Below, one piece after another: positions 22,674-28,795 of a DNA stretch of 28,795 nucleotides (its first letter is position 1; each line of letters starts with the position of its first letter). The position numbers and the translations under genes are program-made. The DNA comes from JASLBX01 sp036374175 (GTDB lineage Bacteria; Actinomycetota; Actinomycetes; Jiangellales; Jiangellaceae), in NCBI GenBank assembly GCA_036374175.1, contig DASUUH010000039.1, positions 1 to 28,795 of the forward strand, in the 5' to 3' direction. The notes below the pieces were generated by a model, which was not told the DNA's origin, searched no databases, and worked only from the letters and a program-made list of their open reading frames with translations.

Positions 22674-23725
22674 ACCGCACTCCGCGTCGCCAGGCCACGG
22701 CGGCGGACGTACCGGTCGGCGAGCAGGGCGAACACCGCCATCTGGGCCACGTCGATGATCACAGCCATCCACGGGATCGCCGACACCTGGAGTGTGTCGC
22801 CCACATCGTCGAACGCCGCCGAGATAAGGAACACGATCACGTTGTTCATCACGTGCATGGCGATCGCGGCCTCCAGCCCGCCGGTTCGCACGACGAGCCA
22901 GCACGCGATCAAGCCGAAGGCCAGGCGGTCCAGGAACAGCGGCATGTTCTGGGTTCCGTGGGCGAAGGCGAACGCCAACGAGGTCACCATTGCGCCGATC
23001 CACGGCGTGCGGAACAAGGCGCCCAACGCCTGCATGCCGTAGCCGCGGAAGGCGTACTCCTCGGCCGCCGCCTGTAGTGGAGTTGTCAGGACGATGACGA
23101 CGGCGAACCCGAGCCAGGTGCTCAGCGACACGGTCTGGATTGAGTCGATGTCGAGCGCGCCGTCGTCGACCGGTACCAGCCAACCGCCAACGATGGTGAA
23201 AAGCACCACCATCGTGAGCGCCAATGCGCTCATCCGCAGCAGCAGGCCCCACCGGAGCCGGCCGGTCACGGACGACAGCCAGCCAGGCCGCATCCGATGG
23301 GCCAGCACTACGGCGAGTATGGCCGCCGGTATCGCGACCGCTAATCCGAGGTTGGTGCCGAGCAGGAACAGCGGATCCATATCCGAGCCGAACCGGTCGA
23401 TCGACTCGTCCACCGGGCCGCCGGTGCGGATGACGTCCGCCGCGATGACGGCCACTGTGACCCCGATGGTGAGTATGGCGAAGACCGCACCGAAGATCGC
23501 CAAACCGAGCAATGCACGCCACCACCGGTAGGTGCCGGTGAGCAGGAGGCGGTGGTACGGCTGCGGCTCGGAATGCACCACTTGAGCCGGCCGCTCCGCT
23601 GGGGGCGGCGGTGGCCACGCTGGCTGACCTCCGGTCCACTGCTGCTGCCAGGCCAGGGGTTGACCGCCTCGCCGGGACGGCGAACCGTCCGCCGGCAGGC
23701 GGTAGGGGTCGTGGGGCTCGCTCAC
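22670..23725 (-). CDS. CPBP-family intramembrane metalloprotease
   Basis: A 351-residue membrane protein. The first 60 residues are cytosolic and proline-rich (AWPPPPPAERPAQ). Then come several hydrophobic helices and the CPBP (Rce1-like) motifs: AAEEYAFRGYG (EExxxR), LAFAFAHG (FxxxH) and MHVMNNVIVF (HxxxN). Such proteases cut within the membrane and are tied in bacteria to prenyl-protein processing, bacteriocin immunity or unknown substrates. GTG at 23725 overlaps the gltX stop by four bases (GTGA), so translation is coupled. Nothing points to the substrate. Confidence 0.9.
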   Translation of the reverse strand: MSEPHDPYRLPADGSPSRRGGQPLAWQQQWTGGQPAWPPPPPAERPAQVVHSEPQPYHRLLLTGTYRWWRALLGLAIFGAVFAILTIGVTVAVIAADVIRTGGPVDESIDRFGSDMDPLFLLGTNLGLAVAIPAAILAVVLAHRMRPGWLSSVTGRLRWGLLLRMSALALTMVVLFTIVGGWLVPVDDGALDIDSIQTVSLSTWLGFAVVIVLTTPLQAAAEEYAFRGYGMQALGALFRTPWIGAMVTSLAFAFAHGTQNMPLFLDRLAFGLIACWLVVRTGGLEAAIAMHVMNNVIVFLISAAFDDVGDTLQVSAIPWMAVIIDVAQMAVFALLADRYVRRRGLATRSAV

Positions 23726-25248
23726 CCGTTGATCCGCGCGATCGCCGCGTCGAGTCGAGCAAGGGTGCGCTCGCGGCCCAACAACTCGAGAGACTCGAAC
23801 AGCGGCGGCGAGACCTGCCGGCCCGACACGGCCACCCGGATCGGCCCGAACGCCACCCGTGGCTTCAACCCGAGCCCGTCGATCAGTACCGCCCGGAGAG
23901 CCTTCTCGATCGCCTCGGTAGTCCACTCCGCTGTCTCGACGAGTGCCTCGCGGGCAGCCTCCAACGCCGCCACGGCGTCCGGCGTGAGCGTCTTGGCCAC
24001 CGCGCTCTCGTCCATCACCGGCTCGTCGAGGAATAGGAAGCCGAGCATGCCCACCGACTCGTCGAGCGCGACCATGCGTTCCTGCACCAGCGGAGCCGCG
24101 GCGTCCAGCAGTGCCAGCTGCTCGTCCGATGGGGTGTTGGGCAGCACACCACCGGCCTGCAGGTAAGGGATCATCCGCGCCGCGAGATCGTCGGGCTCGA
24201 GCCTGCGCAACCAGAGCCCGTTGATCGCCTCGGCCTTCTTCAGGTCGAACCGAGCCGGGTTGGGATTGACGCGCGTGATGTCGAACGCCTCGACCATTTC
24301 GTCCAGCGAGAAGAACTCGCGATCGCCGCCTATCGACCAGCCGAGCAGCGCCAGATAGTTGACGATGCCTTCGGGCAAGAACCCGCGGTCACGGTACAGC
24401 TGGAGCGACGACACCGGATCGCGTTTGGACAGCTTCCGGTTTCCCTCGCCCATCACGAACGGCAGATGCCCGAACCGCGGCAGTGGCCCGGATGCGATGC
24501 CGCTCTCGCGCAGCGCCTGGTGCAGCGGTATCTGCCGGGGGGTGGACGACAACAGGTCCTCACCACGCAATACGTGCGTAATGCCCATCAGCGCGTCGTC
24601 GACCGGGTTGACCAGCGGATACAGCGGATGCCCGTTGGCTCGCACGAGCACGTAGTCGGAGACGTTCTCGGCGTCGAACGTCAGCTCGCCCCGCACCAGA
24701 TCGACGAAGCTGATGGTGCGGTCGGGCATCCGGAACCGCACAACCGGCTCGCGGCCCATCGCCTTGTATGCGTCCACCTGGGCCGGGGTCAACGCCCGGC
24801 AGTGGCCGTCGTACCCGCTCGGACGGCCGGCCGCGCGAGCGGCTTCACGCCGCTGGTCCAACTCCTCCTGGCTGCAGTAGCAGTAGTACGCATGGCCGGC
24901 GTCCATCAGCCGCTGCACGACGTCGGTGTAGATGTCGTGGCGCAACGACTGCCGGTACGGCCCGTGGTCGCCGCCCTTCTCCGGCCCTTCGTCCCACGTC
25001 AACCCAAGCCAGTGGAATGCCTCGAGCAGCGCCAGGTACGACTCCTCGGAATCGCGCGCAACGTCGGTGTCCTCGATGCGCAGCACGAACGTGCCGCCGT
25101 AGTGGCGGGCAAACGCCCAGTTGAACAGTGCCGTCCGAACTAACCCGACATGTGGGTTGCCGGTCGGCGACGGCGAGAACCGGACGCGAACGTCCTCGGG
25201 AGCCAGCTCACCAAGCACAGCGTCGGCGTGGCCGGAAGTCGAGGGCAC
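23722..25248 (-). CDS. gltX: Glutamyl-tRNA synthetase
   Basis: Charges tRNA-Glu, and in a non-discriminating form also tRNA-Gln, with glutamate. The 508-residue protein has FSPSPTGNPHVGLVRTALFNWAFAR (the HIGH motif as HVGL, H33), LRIEDTD, DDALMGITHVLRGEDLLSSTP and GNRKLSKRD (KMSKS-type loop), and a C-terminal anticodon domain. A zinc-type knot appears as YCYCS..(H)CRAL. Discriminating and non-discriminating forms cannot be told apart here. GTG at 25248 has GGTGG upstream. It is first in a three-gene minus-strand group with CPBP and HAD genes; tRNA-Glu and tRNA-Gln lie about 10 kb away on the same strand, separated by the sulfur module. Confidence 0.97.
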   Translation of the reverse strand: MPSTSGHADAVLGELAPEDVRVRFSPSPTGNPHVGLVRTALFNWAFARHYGGTFVLRIEDTDVARDSEESYLALLEAFHWLGLTWDEGPEKGGDHGPYRQSLRHDIYTDVVQRLMDAGHAYYCYCSQEELDQRREAARAAGRPSGYDGHCRALTPAQVDAYKAMGREPVVRFRMPDRTISFVDLVRGELTFDAENVSDYVLVRANGHPLYPLVNPVDDALMGITHVLRGEDLLSSTPRQIPLHQALRESGIASGPLPRFGHLPFVMGEGNRKLSKRDPVSSLQLYRDRGFLPEGIVNYLALLGWSIGGDREFFSLDEMVEAFDITRVNPNPARFDLKKAEAINGLWLRRLEPDDLAARMIPYLQAGGVLPNTPSDEQLALLDAAAPLVQERMVALDESVGMLGFLFLDEPVMDESAVAKTLTPDAVAALEAAREALVETAEWTTEAIEKALRAVLIDGLGLKPRVAFGPIRVAVSGRQVSPPLFESLELLGRERTLARLDAAIARING

Positions 25249-25313
25249 AGTCGTACCACCAAAAGATCGATTGGACGGGTTCCCCTACGAGGATATCGAC
25301 CCCTCCTCACTCT

Positions 25314-25380
25314 GGCGTTGATCACGGGCGAATCGTGGCACTGGGCCGTCTGGTTGCACGATTTGCCCATGATCAACGCC
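25314..25380. repeat. 24-bp imperfect inverted repeat between gltX and the FAHD gene
   Basis: Left arm 25314-25337 and right arm 25357-25380 match at 22 of 24 positions around a 19-nt loop. The outer ten bases of the right arm (GATCAACGCC) recur as a direct copy at 25393-25402. No T run follows in either direction. It could be the terminator of the FAHD-gene transcript, or a copy of a dispersed palindromic element. The rest of 25249-25413 has no gene. Confidence 0.75.
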
Positions 25381-25413
25381 GAAGGGGTAGAAGATCAACG
25401 CCGATCGGTGGCG

Positions 25414-26196
25414 TCAGGGGGCGACGACGCGGTTGGTCAGGGCACCGATGTCCTCGATGGCGACGGTCACCTCGTCACCGGCGACGAGCGGGCCGACGCC
25501 GGCGGGCGTACCAGTGAGGATCACGTCGCCGGGCAGCAGCGTGAACGCCGCGCTGATGTACGTCACCAGCGCCGTCACGTTGTGGATCATCTGTGACGTG
25601 CGGCCATGCTGGCGAACCTCGTCGCCGACCAGGCAGCGCACCGACAGGTCCGACGGGTCCAAGTCGGTCTCGATCCACGGCCCCAGCGGGCAGAACGAAT
25701 CGAACCCCTTGGCGCGTGACCATTGGTCGTCGGTCCGCTGCAGGTCACGTGCGGTCACGTCGTTGCCGCAGGTGTAGCCATAGATGACATCATTGACGCG
25801 CTCCGGTGGGACGTCCTTGCACACCCGTCCGATCACCACGGCGAGTTCGGCCTCGTGGTGGATCTCCTTGGATTGCGGCGGCAGCACGATCGGGTCGTCC
25901 GGGCCGATGACCGCCGTGTTGGGTTTGAGGAAGAGCAACGGCTCGGCAGGGGTTTCGTGGCCCAGTTCGGCGGCGTGTTCGGCGTAGTTGCGGCCCACAC
26001 CGATGACCTTGCTGCGCGGGATGACCGGCGCGAGCAGCCGGGCGTCGGCCAGATCGACCTTCTCGCCGGTCAGTTCGGGTGATGCATAGAGCGGATCGCC
26101 GCGCAGGACGGCCAGCACGGTTTTGCCCTCGGTGTCCTGGCCGACGGCGGCGAACCTCGGCTCTTCGTCTTCGGTGGTAAACCTCGCGATGCGCAC
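25414..26196 (-). CDS. Fumarylacetoacetate hydrolase (FAHD) family protein
   Basis: A 260-residue FAH-fold enzyme, a family that cleaves or isomerises 2-oxo-acids in aromatic and related catabolism. Visible: IGVGRNYAEHAAELGH, PLLFLKPNTAVIGPDDPIVLP, the metal-binding IHHEAELAVVIG (HxxE...E), YTCGNDVTARDLQ, KGFDSFCPLGPW and GDVILTGTPAGVGP. The GTG at 26196 is preceded by TACTCT, ending eight bases away, with no Shine-Dalgarno, so it may be leaderless. FAHD genes upstream of gltX are common in actinobacteria; the exact substrate is unknown. Confidence 0.9.
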   Translation of the reverse strand: MRIARFTTEDEEPRFAAVGQDTEGKTVLAVLRGDPLYASPELTGEKVDLADARLLAPVIPRSKVIGVGRNYAEHAAELGHETPAEPLLFLKPNTAVIGPDDPIVLPPQSKEIHHEAELAVVIGRVCKDVPPERVNDVIYGYTCGNDVTARDLQRTDDQWSRAKGFDSFCPLGPWIETDLDPSDLSVRCLVGDEVRQHGRTSQMIHNVTALVTYISAAFTLLPGDVILTGTPAGVGPLVAGDEVTVAIEDIGALTNRVVAP

Positions 26197-26203
26197 GGCT
26201 GCG

Positions 26204-26209
26204 AGAGTA
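26204..26209 (-). promoter_or_regulatory. -10 element (TACTCT) of a possible leaderless FAHD promoter
   Basis: On the minus strand TACTCT fits TANNNT and ends seven bases before the GTG start. No clear -35. Confidence 0.35.
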
Positions 26210-26238
26210 TCGCGTGGACTCGGGAGGCCGAGGGACCC

Positions 26239-27201
26239 TCACCCCGGTCGTGAGACGAACCGGTCCTGGTTGGCGGCACGGTAGGCCGCCATGACAGACC
26301 GGGCGATCCGCCCGCGGGCCGAGACGTCCAGCCCGCGCTGTCGCGCCCACGCCCTGATCTCGGCGTTGGACGCTGGTACGGACGACGGGGCGATGCGGTC
26401 GTCGGTGTCGGCGCGATCGACCTCTGCGGCGAGGGCGGCGCCGAGGAACCGGTACGTCCATTCCTCCGCCAACTGGCGGTTCTCGCAGAACACAATCGGG
26501 ACGGTCGGAAAGTGCACCTGGAGTTCGGCCAGCCCGTTGGCGACGACGGCCGGACGCACCCGCTCCAGCTTGTAGACCTGCGAGTACCGGTCTTCCACCA
26601 CAACCGCTGCGTGCGGCAGCGCCGCCAGGTCGCCGAGTTGGTACTTGAGTTTGCCGCTGGTCAGGCTCGCGACCAAGTCGGCCAGTGACTTGCGCTCGAC
26701 GGCCGCGACCAGCAGCCCGTTGTACTCGACGCCGTAGTCGCCGGCAGGCAGCTTCCGCAGTTCAGTGCTGGCCTGCGTGCCCGCGAACTTGTACGCGTAC
26801 CGCTCGTGGGAATCGATCAAGATCGGGATGTTGGCGATACCTGCCGCCCGAGCCGCCGGGGTACGTACGCCGGGACGGGCGGCTTTGCGGGTGCGCGCAC
26901 TCTGCCAGAACACCGCGTCGCGCCCGCGAGCAGTCGTGTAGACGATTTGTGACCGGTTCTCCCGTGCTCGGTCCAAGACGAGGTCGATCGCCGCGCCGCG
27001 CCGGACGCAAGAACGGACCCTGACGCGCTCCACAATCTCGGCGTCGTCCGGCCACTCGTCGATCGGATAGCAGTACACGGCTTTGGTCCGCGGCCAGGTG
27101 TCACCAGCCCGGAACACCAGCCCGCCGCCGTACGGGATCCGGATGATGTATGGGAGCCGCGAATCCGGGTCGGGATTGGTCGCGATGAGCAGTTCGCTCA
27201 C
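26239..27201 (-). CDS. ERCC4-type nuclease fused to an Lsr2-like DNA-binding domain
   Basis: A 320-residue protein. Residues about 1-110 carry an unassigned N-terminal part (VFRAGDTWPRTKAVYCYPIDEWP and a basic region). Residues about 125-250 match the XPF/ERCC4 nuclease: ILIDSHERYAYKF, LPAGDYGVEY (D155) and VAAVERKSLADLVASL (the ERK catalytic triad at 169-171). Residues about 278-312 (ASNAEIRAWARQRGLDVSARGRIARSVMAAYRAA) resemble the C-terminal domain of Lsr2, the actinobacterial AT-rich DNA silencer, including the RGR motif that inserts in the minor groove. It should bind AT-rich DNA and cut structured or branched DNA. The GTG at 27201 has TATGAT ending nine bases upstream. It is on the same strand as the FAHD gene, 42 bp upstream of it. 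Confidence 0.85.
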   Translation of the reverse strand: MSELLIATNPDPDSRLPYIIRIPYGGGLVFRAGDTWPRTKAVYCYPIDEWPDDAEIVERVRVRSCVRRGAAIDLVLDRARENRSQIVYTTARGRDAVFWQSARTRKAARPGVRTPAARAAGIANIPILIDSHERYAYKFAGTQASTELRKLPAGDYGVEYNGLLVAAVERKSLADLVASLTSGKLKYQLGDLAALPHAAVVVEDRYSQVYKLERVRPAVVANGLAELQVHFPTVPIVFCENRQLAEEWTYRFLGAALAAEVDRADTDDRIAPSSVPASNAEIRAWARQRGLDVSARGRIARSVMAAYRAANQDRFVSRPG

Positions 27202-27209
27202 GGCAGTCG

Positions 27210-27215
27210 ATCATA
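27210..27215 (-). promoter_or_regulatory. -10 element (TATGAT) for the ERCC4-Lsr2 gene
   Basis: Close to consensus, TATGAT on the minus strand ends eight bases before the GTG. No -35 is obvious and there is no Shine-Dalgarno, so a leaderless or near-leaderless mRNA is likely. Confidence 0.4.
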
Positions 27216-27254
27216 GCCCGCTGCCAGGGCTCCGGCCGGTGGGAGCCGCGCACC

Positions 27255-27260
27255 TACACT
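27255..27260 (+). promoter_or_regulatory. -10 element (TACACT) before the gene at 27267
   Basis: TACACT (TANNNT) ends six bases before the GTG start at 27267, the spacing expected when the transcript begins with the start codon. It is 40 bases from the opposite promoter of the ERCC4-Lsr2 gene. Confidence 0.45.
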
Positions 27261-27266
27261 TGTCGG

Positions 27267-28145
27267 GTGTTCGATGTGCTCCCCCTGACCGTCCTCAGTG
27301 AGGCGGAGTGGGCTGCACGGCAGCAGGCGTACGAGCGGCGAGTCGATGTTCTTGTTGGTGACCACCTCTCGCGACGCCGCCGGGGTGAGAAGCACCCGGT
27401 CGAGGACTTCCTCTTTACCTACTACAGCTATCGGCCAGCTCAGTTGCGCCGGTGGCACCCCGGAGCCGGCGTGGTGCTCGTGGGGGACGCTCCGCACGCG
27501 GCCTGGCGTGGCTACGTCAGGACGGGCCGCGGCGTGACGATCGACCCGGCGTTCGTTGAACAGCGAGCCGAGACGATCCGCTGGGTACATTCGCTCCTTT
27601 CGGCCACGGCATCGCGACCCGCATTTACGGGATGCTTTGGCCTGCACGAGTGGGCAATGGTCTACCGCGCCGATGCTGTGCGGCACGAGGCATGGCCGCT
27701 GCGGCTCGGACAGTCCGGGACGGACGCAGTCGTGGAGCGTCACCAGATTCGCTGCTCGCACTTCGACGCGTTCCGCTTCTTCACCGATGACGCGGTGCCC
27801 CGCAATACTCTCCAGCCAAGCCGCCACCGGCAGATCGAGCTGGAGCAGCCGGGCTGCCTGCACGCCAACATGGATATGTACAAGTGGGCTTACAAACTCT
27901 CCCCCATCGTGCCGTCGGAACTCGTGGCCGACGCGTTCGAGCTGGCCCGCGACATCCGCGAGCTTGACATGCGCGCGAGCCCCTACGACCTGACCGATCT
28001 GGGTTACGAGCCAGTCCGCATCGAGACACCCGAAGGTAAGCGTGAATACGCAGCTTCACAACGAGGCTTCTTAGACCGCGCCGCTGAACTGCGCTCTCAA
28101 CTGCTCAGCGAGTGTGACCAGCGCCTGGCGTTCGTCGGTAGGTAG
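27267..28145 (+). CDS. Conserved actinobacterial protein of unknown function
   Basis: A 292-residue soluble protein. I recognise its shape from actinobacterial genomes, where it is sometimes labelled 3-methyladenine DNA glycosylase, but I see no helix-hairpin-helix or glycosylase active site to support that, so I leave it unnamed. Conserved-looking parts: EWAARQQAYERRVDVL, the strongly polar HPVEDFLFTYYSYRPAQLRRWHPG (residues about 50-73), FGLHEWAMVYRA, HFDAFRFFTDDAVPRN, and CLHANMDMYKWAYKLSP. The many H, D and Y residues in short motifs suggest an enzyme. Start GTG at 27267, six bases after a -10 element; there is no Shine-Dalgarno. It diverges from the ERCC4-Lsr2 gene. Confidence 0.75.
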   Translation: MFDVLPLTVLSEAEWAARQQAYERRVDVLVGDHLSRRRRGEKHPVEDFLFTYYSYRPAQLRRWHPGAGVVLVGDAPHAAWRGYVRTGRGVTIDPAFVEQRAETIRWVHSLLSATASRPAFTGCFGLHEWAMVYRADAVRHEAWPLRLGQSGTDAVVERHQIRCSHFDAFRFFTDDAVPRNTLQPSRHRQIELEQPGCLHANMDMYKWAYKLSPIVPSELVADAFELARDIRELDMRASPYDLTDLGYEPVRIETPEGKREYAASQRGFLDRAAELRSQLLSECDQRLAFVGR

Positions 28146-28177
28146 CAGTCCAGTGAATGATTGCTGCTGGCCGGGAT

Positions 28178-28227
28178 GTGCCCCGCCAGCCGGATCTGCG
28201 TGTGGCAAGATCAGGCCGGCGGGGCAC
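28178..28227. terminator. Long hairpin between convergent genes
   Basis: GTGCCCCGCCAGCC (28178-28191) pairs with GGCCGGCGGGGCAC (28214-28227) with one mismatch. An outer pair, GGGATGT (28173-28179) and ACATCCC (28235-28241), extends the dyad after a break. Lying between two genes that converge, with no T run on either side, it fits a bidirectional terminator. Confidence 0.5.
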
Positions 28228-28245
28228 CTGCAGTACATCCCGTGG

Positions 28246-28560
28246 CTACGGTTGGACCGCGTCCTTGTGGGCCAGATGCTCGCGTGAATTCACGTTTGCG
28301 CCTTGCTCGCTTGGGTCGGCGTTCAGGCTCACCCACGCGTCGCGGCGATTCTCGAACTGGATGAGCTCGCGCCGCACTTGTTCCGCGTCGAGCGAGACGA
28401 CGTTCGCGCGCGCCGGCTCGGCTTCGCTGACGGCCGCCGCGTCGCCGCAGCCCACTAGCAGGCCCACCCCAGCCACACCTCCGACCAGGACGGTCGCCAT
28501 CCGCACCGTTGCGGACCGGTGGACCATGGATTGGAGACTTAGCATCGATCTAGCGTTCAT
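28246..28560 (-). CDS. Small predicted lipoprotein
   Basis: A 104-residue protein starting MNARSMLSLQSM, then a hydrophobic stretch (MATVLVGGVAGVGLLVGCG) ending in a lipobox, LVGC, so it is probably exported and lipid-anchored. The mature part is short, charged and without a recognised domain (VRRELIQFENRRDAWVSLNAD). An ATG at 28569 is possible, but GTGAGGA would abut it; the ATG at 28560 has the same site at about nine bases and is preferred. It lies 65 bases downstream of the partial gene at the window edge. The function is unknown. Confidence 0.65.
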   Translation of the reverse strand: MNARSMLSLQSMVHRSATVRMATVLVGGVAGVGLLVGCGDAAAVSEAEPARANVVSLDAEQVRRELIQFENRRDAWVSLNADPSEQGANVNSREHLAHKDAVQP

Positions 28561-28625
28561 GGTGATCATTCCTCACTGAATTTGAAACTGGGTCCAAGAA
28601 CCAGCCACCTCGTGGCCTCTCCGGC

Positions 28626-28795
28626 TCATGGGTGTGTGCCGGGCGAATTCGACTCGGTGCAGAAGGAGGCGCCAGGAGCGAAGCCGTTCGGGAAGTGGAA
28701 GCCGGGTCCCGGCCCGCCCTTCACAGCGACTCCGCCACCGCCGCCCACGCTGCCAGTCGGCGGCCAGCCCAGCTCGCCAGCGCCGATGCCGGTGA
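28626..28795 (-). CDS. 3' end of a glycine-rich, probably exported protein
   Basis: The last 55 or so codons of a minus-strand gene that enters from the window edge, ending TGA at 28626-28628. The visible end reads GELGWPPTGSVGGGGG, then PGPGFHFPNGFAPGASFC and TESNSPGTHP. Glycine-rich composition with a late cysteine suggests a surface or secreted protein, but no family is recognised. Third codon positions are mostly G or C, as in coding DNA here. A plus-strand frame over the same bases is also open and GC-rich at third positions, so the strand is not certain. Confidence 0.45.
   Translation of the reverse strand, partial: TGIGAGELGWPPTGSVGGGGGVAVKGGPGPGFHFPNGFAPGASFCTESNSPGTHP

Noticed and set aside
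1..28795. CRISPR arrays, insertion sequences or prophage genes
   Set aside because: No regularly spaced repeats, transposase motifs or phage structural proteins are seen anywhere in the window.
28636..28795. A plus-strand proline-rich open frame running off the window edge
   Set aside because: It has no ribosome site, and the opposite frame gives a more protein-like end followed by a co-directional lipoprotein gene. It remains possible.

Overview
The window is GC-rich, gene-dense bacterial DNA from the high-GC Gram-positive lineage (Actinomycetota). Several things point there: a neighbourhood order I remember from actinobacteria (rpmB, thiL, a stand-alone RAM domain, a DUF3515 lipoprotein, ddl, gpsA, an acyltransferase, an F420-type guanylyltransferase, a tailed HU protein, leuDC and an NdgR-type IclR regulator); a HupB-like HU with a lysine/alanine/proline tail; an Lsr2-type DNA-binding domain; many GTG starts; and several genes that appear to start at or very near their transcription start. 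I cannot name the genus.

Layout. 1-8,990 is housekeeping: the rpmB end, thiL, ddl, gpsA and acyltransferase, cofC/fbiD, a small cold-shock-like protein, hup and leuCD. 8,991-13,616 holds the ndgR-type regulator of leuCD, then a PadR regulator co-transcribed with an ABC efflux-type ATPase (interrupted by a frameshift) and a ten-helix FtsX-type permease. 13,717-13,922 holds tRNA-Glu(CUC) and tRNA-Gln(CUG) on the minus strand.

14,000-22,072 is an accessory sulfur module. A metallo-beta-lactamase/double-rhodanese protein diverges from a cysteine-bearing ArsR repressor. Downstream of the repressor lie a fused four-cluster ferredoxin/NrfD membrane subunit, a cytoplasmic molybdopterin oxidoreductase, a TorD-type chaperone, a DsrE3-like protein and TusA. 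The most economical reading is persulfide-responsive trafficking of sulfane sulfur (rhodanese, DsrE, TusA), coupled to a quinone-linked molybdoenzyme on the cytoplasmic side, possibly sulfite oxidation like SoeABC. Direction and substrate are not proven by sequence.

22,104-27,201 returns to the minus strand. HAD phosphatase, CPBP protease and gltX are translationally overlapped; then come a FAHD-family enzyme and an ERCC4-type nuclease fused to an Lsr2-like domain. 27,267-28,795 carries a conserved protein of unknown function, a small lipoprotein and the end of a glycine-rich, probably secreted protein. The closest things to something new are the sulfur module as a unit, an HU protein that lacks its DNA-embracing arm, the ERCC4-Lsr2 fusion, and a HAD enzyme with an apparent in-frame deletion through its catalytic lysine region.
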